A program made the translations under genes and the position numbers. A stretch of DNA of 64,000 nt from Bdellovibrionales bacterium Ga0074137 (GTDB lineage Bacteria > Bdellovibrionota > Bdellovibrionia > Bdellovibrionales > JAMPXM01): positions 1 through 64,000 of the forward strand of contig LNDT01000033.1 in the NCBI GenBank assembly GCA_001464715.1, written 5' to 3'. Of the stretch, positions 8,669 to 17,246 are shown in pieces; position 1 is the first letter of the stretch; every line of letters begins with the position of its first letter. Below the pieces are notes generated by a model that made no database searches, was not told where the DNA came from, and was given only the letters and a program-made list of their open reading frames with translations.

Positions 8669-8816
8669 AGGTTCGCGGCGCCTTCCCCCTTTTATCCGCG
8701 ACCTCCGAATCGGGAAGCCCGCGTAAGCGCGGGCCGAGGGCCTGGATGGCCCGAGCCGAGGCGGGAGAGGGAAGGATGCCCGTGTCGCGGAAAAAGGGGG
8801 AAGGCGCCGCGAGCCT
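8669..8816. repeat. Long palindromic element, copy 1
   Basis: This 148-base inverted repeat lies between convergent genes. Outer arms at 8669-8702 and 8784-8816 match with one mismatch and one extra base. Inside are a hairpin at 8717-8734 (GCCCGCG, loop taag, CGCGGGC) and a hairpin at 8738-8752 (GGGCC, loop TGGAT, GGCCC). The element at 27254-27383 has the same internal order when read on the other strand, with paired compensatory changes. It may act as a bidirectional transcription stop, an mRNA-protecting structure or a short mobile repeat. No flanking duplication is evident. Confidence 0.85.
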
Positions 8817-8837
8817 ACACCGCTTCGAGGGCTTTAA

Positions 8838-9911
8838 TTATTCGAGGACTAATCCTTGTACTAACGATGCGTCGACTGTTTCTACTTGCGGTATCTTCAG
8901 CTCCTGCATGTAGCCAAGAACTAATGCGAGATTCGTTACGTCGGTCGCTGCATAATCGCTTTCGAGTTCTTCGTCGCTGCGTTGCGCTCGCTTTGGAAGA
9001 GCTTCTGCGAGGGCTTTTGCGGTGAATGCGGTTTCGCCTTTCAAGAGGCCCGCTTCTTTTTCGACTTGTTTTAGAGTTGAGATGGCTAGGACGCCGCCGA
9101 TGCCTATCCATCGTGCTGTGGGGGCTTTCTTTTTTAGGCTTGTTGAAACGTTTTCTTTGGCGTGCTTTTTTGCCATTGCTACGGCGGCGCGGTGTCCGTT
9201 TTTAAGTGGGTTGGGTGAGCCTTCTTTTTTCTTTTGAATTTCCATCAGCACGCGGTTTTTGAAAGAGACTGACGCCAAATCTCCAGTGAAGAGTTCGGAC
9301 TGTGACCAGATTTGCATTGAACCGCCGCCGATATCCCACACAAAAACTTCAGATGTGGCTTTCGCTTCGGGTGCAAGAGCTGCGATCGCCGAGCGGGCGC
9401 CGGCTGCGGCCTCTTCATTTTGCGAGAGAATCTGAATATCGAAGCTTGTTGGTGGAAGATTTGTTTTTTCGCTGACGCGCGATTTTGTGGCCGTGGAAAT
9501 TGCTTGGGCGGCGGCTGGGCCATTCTTGGCTTTTCTGAAAGCGGCTGTTGCGACGATCGTGAGTCGGTCGAGACCTTTTGAATTCATTGTCTCGATAAGA
9601 GTGGCTATTTTTGCGGAGGCATCTGTGATGGTCATCGGTGGAATTTCGTCAGTGCCGCTGGACTGAGTGGCGTCGGCGAACGAAATTTTCAGTCGTTCGT
9701 CGACGAGCTTTTCAACAACTCTCTTTGGCGTCTGACAAATATCGACGATGACAGCCAATCCTTTTGTCGTTCCCGATCCGATGTCGACCGCTGCGTGACG
9801 TTTCAGGCAGGGGTCTTGAGCCAACTTCGGAGCCGCCGCGCAGCCCGCAAGTAAAAGTGAAAGGACCATTGAAGCGAAGAATTGTGATGTCGTAGCGAAT
9901 TGAGTCTTCAT
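8838..9911 (-). CDS. Lipoprotein with Ppx/GppA phosphatase fold
   Basis: A 357-residue protein of the exopolyphosphatase/guanosine-pentaphosphatase family. ASKHA-fold motifs are visible: AAVDIGSGTTKGLAV (about residues 40-54), an alternating region with ATAAFRKA, VWDIGGGSMQI (about 192-202), and WIGIGGVLA. Unusually it begins with a lipoprotein signal peptide ending in LLLAGC, so it is predicted to be anchored in the envelope, whereas classic Ppx/GppA are cytoplasmic. A role in periplasmic polyphosphate or nucleotide handling is only a guess. The start ATG overlaps the mazG stop (ATGA), so the two genes are translated together. Confidence 0.82.
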   Translation of the reverse strand: MKTQFATTSQFFASMVLSLLLAGCAAAPKLAQDPCLKRHAAVDIGSGTTKGLAVIVDICQTPKRVVEKLVDERLKISFADATQSSGTDEIPPMTITDASAKIATLIETMNSKGLDRLTIVATAAFRKAKNGPAAAQAISTATKSRVSEKTNLPPTSFDIQILSQNEEAAAGARSAIAALAPEAKATSEVFVWDIGGGSMQIWSQSELFTGDLASVSFKNRVLMEIQKKKEGSPNPLKNGHRAAVAMAKKHAKENVSTSLKKKAPTARWIGIGGVLAISTLKQVEKEAGLLKGETAFTAKALAEALPKRAQRSDEELESDYAATDVTNLALVLGYMQELKIPQVETVDASLVQGLVLE

Positions 9912-10864
9912 AACTTGAGCTCCTCTTTTTTGGCGTCTTGCCAGAGTTCTTCCAATTCATCTTGTGATCTTGAGTCCCAATTTCGACCGTCGGCCTTGGC
10001 GCGAGTTTCGGCGAGCGATCTTAAAATTCCAAAGCGCCGTTCGAAGCGCTCGTTGGCATCGCGGAGGCATTGCTCCGCATCGAGTCCTCGGTGACGCGCC
10101 AGCTGTGCCACCGAAAAAAGCAGATCTCCGATTTCACATGCGACAGGATCCCGCGAAATACCGTGGCCGACATCTTCCGTCGCAACGTAAACTGGCGATG
10201 GGCTGTCTTTGAGAGCTGATTTAACTTCCAAAAGCTCCTCGTCCACTTTTGCGAGCACACCTTGCCAGTGCGGCCAATCAAAACGAAGCCGTTTTGTTTT
10301 CTCGCCAATTTTCGAGGCACGCGAAAGCGCAGGGAGAGCTTTGGGGATTTCAAAGCTGAAAGCCGAGGGAGCCGCCGAAGGCACGTCACCGGCCGTAGGC
10401 AGTCCACCAATGGTGAGGTTCTTTTTTTCCTCGGCTTTGATCACTTGCCAACGATCGAGCACGTCGCTGCTGGTCAGCTTTTCGGATGTACTTTCAGCTG
10501 AATTTTCTGAACCGGATCCAAAAACGTGAGGATGCCGCCGAATCATTTTTTCAGAAATGGTGCGCACAACGTCGTCGGCCGAAAACCTCGCGGTCTCGCT
10601 CGCGATCTGAGCATGAAGCACCACTTGCAGCAGAACGTCTCCGAGCTCGTCGAGCAGGCTTTTGTCATCGCCCGACTCGATGGCGTCCACCAGCTCGTAC
10701 GTCTCTTCAATCGCATATTTTGCGAGCGAGCGATGAGTTTGTTCACGGTCCCACGGGCAGCCGTCGGGAGCTCTAAGTGCCGCTATAATAGTAATCAGTT
10801 CGTTCCAGTTCGCGTTCACATTTGCGTTTATTGGGTCCGTAGTTTTTGATTTCGTCTCGGTCAT
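9908..10864 (-). CDS. mazG: Nucleoside triphosphate pyrophosphohydrolase MazG
   Basis: MazG hydrolyses (d)NTPs to monophosphates and pyrophosphate, cleaning the nucleotide pool. Family motifs are LRAPDGCPWDREQTHRSL and the metal-binding EExxE...ELGD set in AIEETYELVDAIE...LLDELGDVLLQVVLHA. A second, weaker MazG repeat follows (VDEELLEVKSAL...EIGDLLFSVAQLAR). The 318-residue product is longer than E. coli MazG because of a serine- and alanine-rich linker between the repeats. The frame is open further upstream (to 10996), but the MazG homology and the start MTETKSK at 10864 make this the likelier start; ATG at 10879 is an alternative. Neither has a strong ribosome site. Confidence 0.9.
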   Translation of the reverse strand: MTETKSKTTDPINANVNANWNELITIIAALRAPDGCPWDREQTHRSLAKYAIEETYELVDAIESGDDKSLLDELGDVLLQVVLHAQIASETARFSADDVVRTISEKMIRRHPHVFGSGSENSAESTSEKLTSSDVLDRWQVIKAEEKKNLTIGGLPTAGDVPSAAPSAFSFEIPKALPALSRASKIGEKTKRLRFDWPHWQGVLAKVDEELLEVKSALKDSPSPVYVATEDVGHGISRDPVACEIGDLLFSVAQLARHRGLDAEQCLRDANERFERRFGILRSLAETRAKADGRNWDSRSQDELEELWQDAKKEELKL

Positions 10865-11051
10865 AAGGCTAGGTCCCATAGGTAGGGTTTGAAGTCGAGT
10901 GGTGCGCTTCGCGGCGAACGTCTCGAATAAACTGAACACGGACTGGCGGTTGGCCCAGACTCGTTGGTAAACAGTTGTGGCGGCGTCAAGACGCATACGC
11001 TTTGCTATGAAACTTGGAGTATGATTGATGTGTGTGTGAAGTAGGAGCGCG

Positions 11052-13526
11052 ATGAAATCCGGAAAATCTGGAAAGTCTAAATTTTCAAAATCGGGATTTT
11101 CAAAATCCGGCGGTTCGAAAGCGGGCAGTCGAGAGGCGCTTCACGCGCGTTCGCATTACATCGATCATTCCATGCAATTTCTGGATTGGGTGAATGAACT
11201 TGGTTTTGAGAAAACTTGGTTTGGTTCGCTCATTGCGGATCTGGATGAACGTTTGCAGCTGCGCCGACTGGCGGGACTTTTCATTTTCGCGCTGCTGCTC
11301 TCCTTTTTGCTTTTTAACGACTTTGATTTTTCTTTCTCCTCTCGTGTGGGAGAAACCGTCAATCGCGACATAAAGAGTCCCGTTTCTTTTGAGATTGTCG
11401 ACGAAGTTTCTACGGAGCAAAAAAAACGTGCGGCTGAAATCGCAGTGACTCCTGTCTTCGATTACGATCGAGGCACTCACGACGAAATTTATGGTCGAAT
11501 TTACAGTGCCTTCCGCCGGGGCCGTGACGAAATGCGCGGAATAGTACTGCCTAAAGACGAATTCAAACGCTGGGACCAGATGAAGAAGCTGATGGGAACC
11601 CAGCCACAGTTTGAAAAGCTCATCGGGCACGCTGTCTCTGAACCGGTGTATGAGTGGCTTATTGAAAATCGATTTTCGCCGCGCATTGAGGCGGCGCTCA
11701 CGGATCAAGTTGACCGTTGGTCACAGATGAAGATCGTCGAAAATTTGAACCAGACGCTGACGCCAGGAGTTCGAGAAATCCTTCTTCGTGAAGTGACTCG
11801 AAATGGACGGGGCCGGGAAGCACTGAGTTCTGTATCCGACCTTCAAGACCTTCGCGACGATGAAGGTTTGGGGTTTAAGACCGTCCTGAAAAAGCGCGGA
11901 TTTTCAGCCGCCGACGAAAGGCTCTATGAAGAACTTGCCCGCCGAGTGATTCGAGCGACGGTGACACCCAACCGTCAGGAGACAGAGACGCGGCGTGAAA
12001 AGGCTCGGGCCGAAGTTTTACCCGTCGTCATATCCGTAAAAAAGGGCCAAGTTATTTTGCCAGAAGGGTCGGTTGTTCAGCCGATTCATAAAACACTTTT
12101 CAATCAGATTGAATCTCAGCGAAGTGATCGCAATCGAAAGCTGGTTTCGCTTGTGACCGCGATTATGTTTGTCGTGATGGCGTTGGTGTTTTTCTCTTAC
12201 CTTCGTCGTTTCACATTGAATCGCGTGAGTGTGAGCACCAAAGATCTTGCGATCATGGGCGCGGTCACACTGATCGTCGCCATTGTGACGAAGTTTTTTA
12301 TTTTCCTCACGAACTCGGCCTTCACTTCGCAATTTGGTTCGATGATCCCCGAGCAAGCCTTCATGTACGCGGCGCCCGTTGCGACAGGCACGATGCTCGT
12401 GGGGCTTTTGATTGTCTCAGGTGAAGTCGTTTGGATCTTCTCGCTGTTTTTAGCGGTGGTCCTTGGTGTCATGGTTGACTTCAAACTCTCGTTTGTTCTT
12501 GTCTCTGTTGTCGGTGGGCTTGCGGCCGCGCGCGGCGTTTTTAAATTCAAGCGACGAAACGATCTTTACTGGGCCGGAGTGAGGACCGGAGCCGTGAACG
12601 CTCTCATGGTTCTACTTGTAACAACCATGATTTCTCGCAGTGACGAGAATTTCTATCAATTGCTTCTGTGGTCGGTGCCTGCGGGATTTATTTCCGGAAT
12701 ACTTTCAAGCCTTCTGGCCTCTGCTCTGATTCCGATGCTTGAGACCGTCTTTAATTCGACGACAGACGTTGCGTTGATGGAGCTTGCGAATCTCAATCAT
12801 CCACTTTTGAAGGAGATGATCGTTCGCGCGCCGGGAACTTACCATCATTCCTTGGTTGTAGGCTCGATGGTTGAATCGGCCAGTGAAGAGATCGGTGCCA
12901 ATCCGCTGCTCGCCAAAGTGATGAGCTATTATCACGACATCGGAAAAACCGAACACGCCCAGTATTTTATTGAAAATCAAAAAGCCGGCAACAATCCGCA
13001 TGATCATTTGAGTCCGAATATGTCGAAGACGATTTTGATCGCTCACGTCAAAGACGGCGTCGAGCTGGGGCTTGAGTACAAACTTGGAAAGCCAATCATT
13101 GACGGCATCGTTCAACATCATGGAACGACGCTCATTCAGTTTTTCTACAATCGTGCCGTTGAAAACCAAGATGAGACGATCGACGAAGTTCAAGAAGAGG
13201 ATTACCGTTATCCAGGACCGAAACCACAGTTCCGCGAAGCGGCTTTGATTATGCTCGCCGATTCGATCGAGGCGGCGTCGCGGTCTTTGGACGAGCCAAC
13301 GCCCATGCGACTCCAGAATATCGTGAAGAATATCATTCAAAGAAAGTTCATGGATGGCCAGCTGGATGAGTGCAATCTCACGCTGAAGGATCTGTCGATT
13401 ATCGAAGAGGCCTTCATACGAGTTCTCCTTGGCATTTATCACCAGCGCATCGACTATCCGAAGCGAGCCGGCGGAGGCGCAGGCGAAACCGCAACTGCGT
13501 CGTTCACGGGTCGCGGCAATGCCTAA
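11052..13526 (+). CDS. 7TM-HD family phosphohydrolase (PgpH/YqfF type)
   Basis: An 824-residue membrane protein. A basic, serine-rich N-terminal tail is followed by a first membrane segment (about residues 72-92), an extracytoplasmic 7TMR-HDED domain (about 100-360), a bundle of further membrane segments (about 365-560), and a cytoplasmic HD domain. The HD residues are visible in RAPGTYHHSLVVGSMVE and MSYYHDIGKTEHAQYF. In Firmicutes homologues (PgpH) the HD domain degrades cyclic di-AMP; in this lineage the substrate is not established. It is directly coupled to ybeY (8-base overlap), the usual arrangement, but phoH, normally upstream, is absent here; mazG lies divergently instead. Confidence 0.9.
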   Translation: MKSGKSGKSKFSKSGFSKSGGSKAGSREALHARSHYIDHSMQFLDWVNELGFEKTWFGSLIADLDERLQLRRLAGLFIFALLLSFLLFNDFDFSFSSRVGETVNRDIKSPVSFEIVDEVSTEQKKRAAEIAVTPVFDYDRGTHDEIYGRIYSAFRRGRDEMRGIVLPKDEFKRWDQMKKLMGTQPQFEKLIGHAVSEPVYEWLIENRFSPRIEAALTDQVDRWSQMKIVENLNQTLTPGVREILLREVTRNGRGREALSSVSDLQDLRDDEGLGFKTVLKKRGFSAADERLYEELARRVIRATVTPNRQETETRREKARAEVLPVVISVKKGQVILPEGSVVQPIHKTLFNQIESQRSDRNRKLVSLVTAIMFVVMALVFFSYLRRFTLNRVSVSTKDLAIMGAVTLIVAIVTKFFIFLTNSAFTSQFGSMIPEQAFMYAAPVATGTMLVGLLIVSGEVVWIFSLFLAVVLGVMVDFKLSFVLVSVVGGLAAARGVFKFKRRNDLYWAGVRTGAVNALMVLLVTTMISRSDENFYQLLLWSVPAGFISGILSSLLASALIPMLETVFNSTTDVALMELANLNHPLLKEMIVRAPGTYHHSLVVGSMVESASEEIGANPLLAKVMSYYHDIGKTEHAQYFIENQKAGNNPHDHLSPNMSKTILIAHVKDGVELGLEYKLGKPIIDGIVQHHGTTLIQFFYNRAVENQDETIDEVQEEDYRYPGPKPQFREAALIMLADSIEAASRSLDEPTPMRLQNIVKNIIQRKFMDGQLDECNLTLKDLSIIEEAFIRVLLGIYHQRIDYPKRAGGGAGETATASFTGRGNA

Positions 13527-14034
13527 AGAAACGAAACCGAAAACGAAACCGAAACGAAGATCAAAATTATACGAGCCACTGACGCTCGTGTTCGTTCGAT
13601 CCGTGGACGACCGCATCCCTCGTGTTTTTTTAAGCCGTTGGGTGGACCACATTGTCCGGCACCTTTCATCGATGCCGCTCTCGAGTGTCGCTGATCGGCG
13701 ACTTCGGGCGTGTTCTGAGCTGACCTTGGTGTTTACTTCAGAGCTAGAAATTCAGCGTCTCAATCGTGAATTTCGCGGCAAGAATAAAGCGACTGACGTT
13801 TTGTCGTTCGCGCCAACTGACGAAGGTTCGCTCGGCGAGCTTGTGTTTTCTCTCTCGGTCCTTCGGAAACAGGCCGGCGAACATGGACTCACGATGAATC
13901 AGGAACTTGGATACATGGTGCTCCACGGTGTGCTGCATCTTTTGGGATATGATCATGAGACGTCGCCGCGAGAGGCTCGACGGATGTTCGAGCTTCAAGA
14001 TAAGGTCTTTGACGCTGTCTTAAGCCGTTGGTAA
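13519..14034 (+). CDS. ybeY: Endoribonuclease YbeY
   Basis: YbeY is a metal-dependent RNase needed for 16S rRNA 3'-end maturation and ribosome quality control. The zinc signature H-x3-H-x4-(G)YDH is present in HGVLHLLGYDHE, and the upstream segment LNREFRGKNKATDVLSFA is also typical. The product is 171 residues from the ATG at 13519, which overlaps the previous stop by 8 bases. It has a lysine-rich N-terminal extension (KETKPKTKPKRRSK). An alternative TTG at 13429 would put 90 bases inside the HD gene and is less likely. Confidence 0.95.
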   Translation: MPKETKPKTKPKRRSKLYEPLTLVFVRSVDDRIPRVFLSRWVDHIVRHLSSMPLSSVADRRLRACSELTLVFTSELEIQRLNREFRGKNKATDVLSFAPTDEGSLGELVFSLSVLRKQAGEHGLTMNQELGYMVLHGVLHLLGYDHETSPREARRMFELQDKVFDAVLSRW

Positions 14035-14043
14035 GAATTTTTC

Positions 14044-15193
14044 ATGAGCGTCGTGACACAATCTTCCGAGTATAAAAGTCGCATTCTTGCGATCGTCGAG
14101 AAATCCAACGAACTTCGGGGGTATCTTTGACATCCCTCGCAAAGAAAAACAGCTTCAGTCGGTAACTTTGCAAAGCGAGAACCCCGCTGTTTGGGGCGAT
14201 CCCGCCAAAATGCAAAAGATTAATAAAGAGAAGTCAGTTCTCGAAAAAGACATCGCCGCTTGGCGCGCGCTTTCTTCGCGCGCGGACGACGCCCTTGTTC
14301 TTTTGGAAATGGCGTCCGAGATGGACGATGAAACATCGTTCAGCGAGGTTATTTCCGAGACAGCAGCGCTGGAATCCCTCGTCCACGATTTAGAAATTAA
14401 GAAAATGCTGTCGGGCGAGCTCGATGCGAATTCGACTTATCTTTCTATCAATGCTGGCGCTGGCGGTACTGAGGCTCAAGATTGGGCCGAGATGCTTTAT
14501 CGTATGTACATGCGCTACGGCGAAAAGCATGGGTTTAAGGTCGAAGAGATTGAACGGTCGGACGGTGAATCGGCGGGAATTAAGTCGGCGACGCTTCTCA
14601 TCGAGGGACCTTATGCTTACGGTTATTTGAAAGCAGAAAACGGTGTCCATCGGCTTGTGCGCGTCAGTCCGTTTGACTCCAATGCTCGTCGGCACACAAG
14701 TTTCGCGTCCGTCTTTTGTTGGGCGGAAGTCGACGACGATATCAAGATCGACCTCAATATGGCCGACGTCAAAGTCGATACGTATCGCGCTTCGGGTGCG
14801 GGTGGACAGCACGTCAACAAAACGGATTCAGCCGTTCGTATGACTCACATGCCCTCGGGCATCGTTGTTCAGTGTCAGAACGAACGATCGCAGCACTCCA
14901 ACCGCGACCGTGCGATCAAGATGTTAAAAGCGGCACTTTATGAGCGCGAAGTTGAAGCGCGCAATAAGGCCAAAGACGAAATGAACTCCGTGAAAAAAGA
15001 AGTCACATGGGGCTCTCAGATTCGGTCGTACGTTATGCACCCTTATCAGTTGGTGAAGGATCACCGAACGCAGCACGAGACAAGTCAGGTGCAATCGGTG
15101 ATGGACGGTTCGCTGGACGATTTCATTTATTCCTACTTAAGAAATCCGATCAACGACCGCGTTTCATCGTCGTCACTTCCGGGCGATGAGTGA
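14044..15193 (+). CDS. prfB: Peptide chain release factor 2, with programmed +1 frameshift
   Basis: RF2 recognises UGA and UAA stop codons. Translation starts at ATG 14044, reads 28 codons to an in-frame TGA at 14128-14130, and continues in the +1 frame from 14129 to 15193, giving about 382 residues. The recognition tripeptide SPF is in RVSPFDSNARRHTSF and the catalytic GGQ in GAGGQHVNKT. The C-terminus carries a short extra tail (RVSSSSLPGDE). Because RF2 itself reads UGA, low RF2 promotes the shift, an autoregulation known in many bacteria. Its last 8 bases overlap the next gene. Confidence 0.96.
14116..14130 (+). promoter_or_regulatory. prfB programmed frameshift site
   Basis: The bases CGGGGGTATCTTTGAC contain a Shine-Dalgarno-like GGGGG, a 3-base spacer TAT, the slippery codon CTT and the stop TGA followed by C. 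From GGGGG onwards this matches the E. coli prfB site. The ribosome pauses at the poorly terminating UGA-C and slips forward one base on CUU. Confidence 0.95.
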
Positions 15194-16517
15194 CCGCGTG
15201 AAATTGCGACTTTGGCTGGCGGCACGATTTCTTTCTCATGGGGCAACGGCGGCTGGTGCCAAAGGCGACGGCGAACGCCTTTCATGGTGGGCTCGATCGG
15301 GACTGAGATTTGGACTTCCGGCGACACTCTCGATTGTCGGTCTCGCCATCGGTGTCGCCTCGCTGACGGTGGCGATGGCTGTGGTGAGTGGATTTGAATC
15401 GACACTGAAAAGCGCGCTGATTGATGTCTTTGGTCATATTCTCGTCGTAAAGCGCGGCGAGGACCAGCTCTCGCTTCCTCAAGCCACACGAAGAATCAAA
15501 GAGGCGCTCCCGGATTTTGTGAGCGTCACTCCGTTCATTACACTTGAAGCCATCGTCGTCGGAAAACAAAAACTCACGGGCGTTGTGATTCAAGGGATTG
15601 ACCCGGCCACGGTCGAAAGTGTGCTGAGTCTAAAAGCCCGCGTGATTCGCGGTGAATTCGTGGTGGGGCGAGAACGTCGCAGCGGAGGAAGTCGACCAGA
15701 GTCATCCGCTCAATCTCCGGCCAAAGCCTTGGTCGGAAAAGCATTGGCGCGGCGATTTGATTTGCAAGTCGGCCAAACATTTCGCGCTGTGCTGCCGAAA
15801 CCCAGTGCTCAAGATACGGCGTCTTTTGTTTCGACGATAGCGACGTTTGAAGTTTCTGGAATCATTGATTTCGGCAAAGCGGATTACGACGAACGGACTG
15901 TTGTAACATCACTGGAAGAGGCGAGAGCTCTTGGAAATCTCAGCGTTCCCTTCACGGGACTTCGGGTGCGTCTTAAGGAGGCCGATCGCGCCTCGCAAGC
16001 GGCTCTCGATTTGACAAGAGCGCTTGGAACCTCCTGGTGGGTGATGGATTGGTCAGAGGGGAATCGCAATTTTTTTCGCGCTATCAAGTACGAGCGAGTC
16101 GCGATTTTTTTCGTTATTCTTATTATGGTCATCGCCGCGAGCTTTAACGTTGCGAGCAATATTTTTATCGGTGTTTTAAGAAGAACTTCAGAGATTTCAA
16201 TTCTTCGAGCGCTCGGTTTTTCGAAAAAAGATATTGCGTCGCTTTTTCGCCTTCAAGGGTTGCTGTTCGGAGTGATCGGCGTGGCGACGGGGCTTCTTCT
16301 GGGTGTTGTTCTTGCCGCGCTCTTTGTATGGGCTCAAGGGGCGTTTCAATTGCTTCCCGCGGAAGTTTATAAGCTCAACAAAATCGGAGTTGAGTTTAGT
16401 GTGCTGGATGTCTTTATCGTGGTCGTTACGGCCATTTCGATTTGTGTGTTGGCATCATTGAGCCCGGCGGCGCGCGCAGCTCAGCTGGATCCGGTTGAGG
16501 GGTTACGACATGAATAG
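15186..16517 (+). CDS. Lipoprotein-releasing ABC transporter permease (LolC/LolE type)
   Basis: A 443-residue inner-membrane protein with the four-helix MacB/FtsX permease layout. One membrane segment lies near residues 35-60 (ATLSIVGLAIGVASLTVAMAVV), then a large periplasmic domain, then three segments in the last 150 residues (FFVILIMVIAASFNVASN; GLLFGVIGVATGLLLGVVLAALFVW; LDVFIVVVTAISICVLASLSPAARAAQLDPVEGLRHE). With the LolD ATPase next door it would extract outer-membrane lipoproteins and pass them to LolA. A single permease gene suggests a homodimer (LolF-like) rather than a LolC-LolE pair. It overlaps prfB and lolD by 8 bases each. Confidence 0.9.
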   Translation: MSDRVKLRLWLAARFLSHGATAAGAKGDGERLSWWARSGLRFGLPATLSIVGLAIGVASLTVAMAVVSGFESTLKSALIDVFGHILVVKRGEDQLSLPQATRRIKEALPDFVSVTPFITLEAIVVGKQKLTGVVIQGIDPATVESVLSLKARVIRGEFVVGRERRSGGSRPESSAQSPAKALVGKALARRFDLQVGQTFRAVLPKPSAQDTASFVSTIATFEVSGIIDFGKADYDERTVVTSLEEARALGNLSVPFTGLRVRLKEADRASQAALDLTRALGTSWWVMDWSEGNRNFFRAIKYERVAIFFVILIMVIAASFNVASNIFIGVLRRTSEISILRALGFSKKDIASLFRLQGLLFGVIGVATGLLLGVVLAALFVWAQGAFQLLPAEVYKLNKIGVEFSVLDVFIVVVTAISICVLASLSPAARAAQLDPVEGLRHE

Positions 16518-17193
16518 TCTTTTGGAAGCTCGAGGCGTGACGAAATCGTATCCGATGCCTTCGGGTCGGTTGGAAGTTTTAAAAGGGATCGACCTGACGG
16601 TCGAAAAAGGCGAAGCCATCAGTATCGTCGGTTCAAGTGGTGCAGGGAAAAGCACTTTGCTTCATATTCTTGGCACCTTGGATCGACCGACGTTGGGTAA
16701 AGTTCTTCATCGCGGAATCGATCTCACAAAAATGTCCGACGACGAAGTGGCAGCTCATCGAAACGCCACGATGGGATTTGTGTTCCAGTTTCATCATCTT
16801 TTGGCGGAATTTTCGGCGCTCGAAAATGTGGCAATGCCGCTGCGAATCGGGGGCGAGCCGCCGCTGGTCGCTCTGCGGTCCGCGGAAGAACAGCTGGTAC
16901 AAATGGGCCTTAAAGACCGACTGCATCATCGCCCGAGTGAGCTCAGCGGAGGCGAGCAACAACGAGTCGCGATTGCGAGATCGATTGTGCGCAAGCCTGA
17001 GATACTTTTTGCGGATGAACCGACGGGAAACCTCGATACGCAGAACGCGGCGCGCATTCAGGATCTGCTGTTTGAGCTTCGAGAAAAGTTGGGCCTGACA
17101 CTCGTCGTGGTCACTCACGACACCGCTTTTGCCGCTCGTTTTCCCCGAGCTCTTCGAATGCGCGACGGCCAGTGGGAGTCGAGGAATTTTTGA
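16510..17193 (+). CDS. lolD: Lipoprotein-releasing ABC transporter ATPase LolD
   Basis: A 227-residue ABC ATPase. It has Walker A GSSGAGKST, Q-loop FVFQFHHLL, signature LSGGEQQRVAIARSI, Walker B ILFADEPTGNLD and the switch histidine in VVVTHD. The FVFQ.HHLL..F(S/T)ALENV(A)MP text is characteristic of the LolD/MacB-type group. The ATG at 16510 has GAGGGG upstream and overlaps the permease stop; the frame opens slightly earlier but that start is inside the permease gene. Confidence 0.93.
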   Translation: MNSLLEARGVTKSYPMPSGRLEVLKGIDLTVEKGEAISIVGSSGAGKSTLLHILGTLDRPTLGKVLHRGIDLTKMSDDEVAAHRNATMGFVFQFHHLLAEFSALENVAMPLRIGGEPPLVALRSAEEQLVQMGLKDRLHHRPSELSGGEQQRVAIARSIVRKPEILFADEPTGNLDTQNAARIQDLLFELREKLGLTLVVVTHDTAFAARFPRALRMRDGQWESRNF

Positions 17194-17219
17194 CAACGCT
17201 TCTCCGCACGTACTAGGCT
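17190..17219 (+). promoter_or_regulatory. Predicted sigma-70 promoter upstream of bamA
   Basis: A perfect TTGACA (17190-17195) overlaps the end of lolD; after 18 bases comes TAGGCT (17214-17219). Transcription would begin near 17226, about 20 bases before the bamA start. It could drive bamA, skp and the lpx genes. Based on consensus only. Confidence 0.5.
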
Positions 17220-17246
17220 TTCGTCTTAATCCGCAGCACCAAGAAA

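Noticed and set aside
12705-13652. Long open frame (315 codons) antisense to the 7TM-HD gene
   Set aside because: It is a shadow of the HD-domain coding strand, has no recognisable domain, and lacks a ribosome site.
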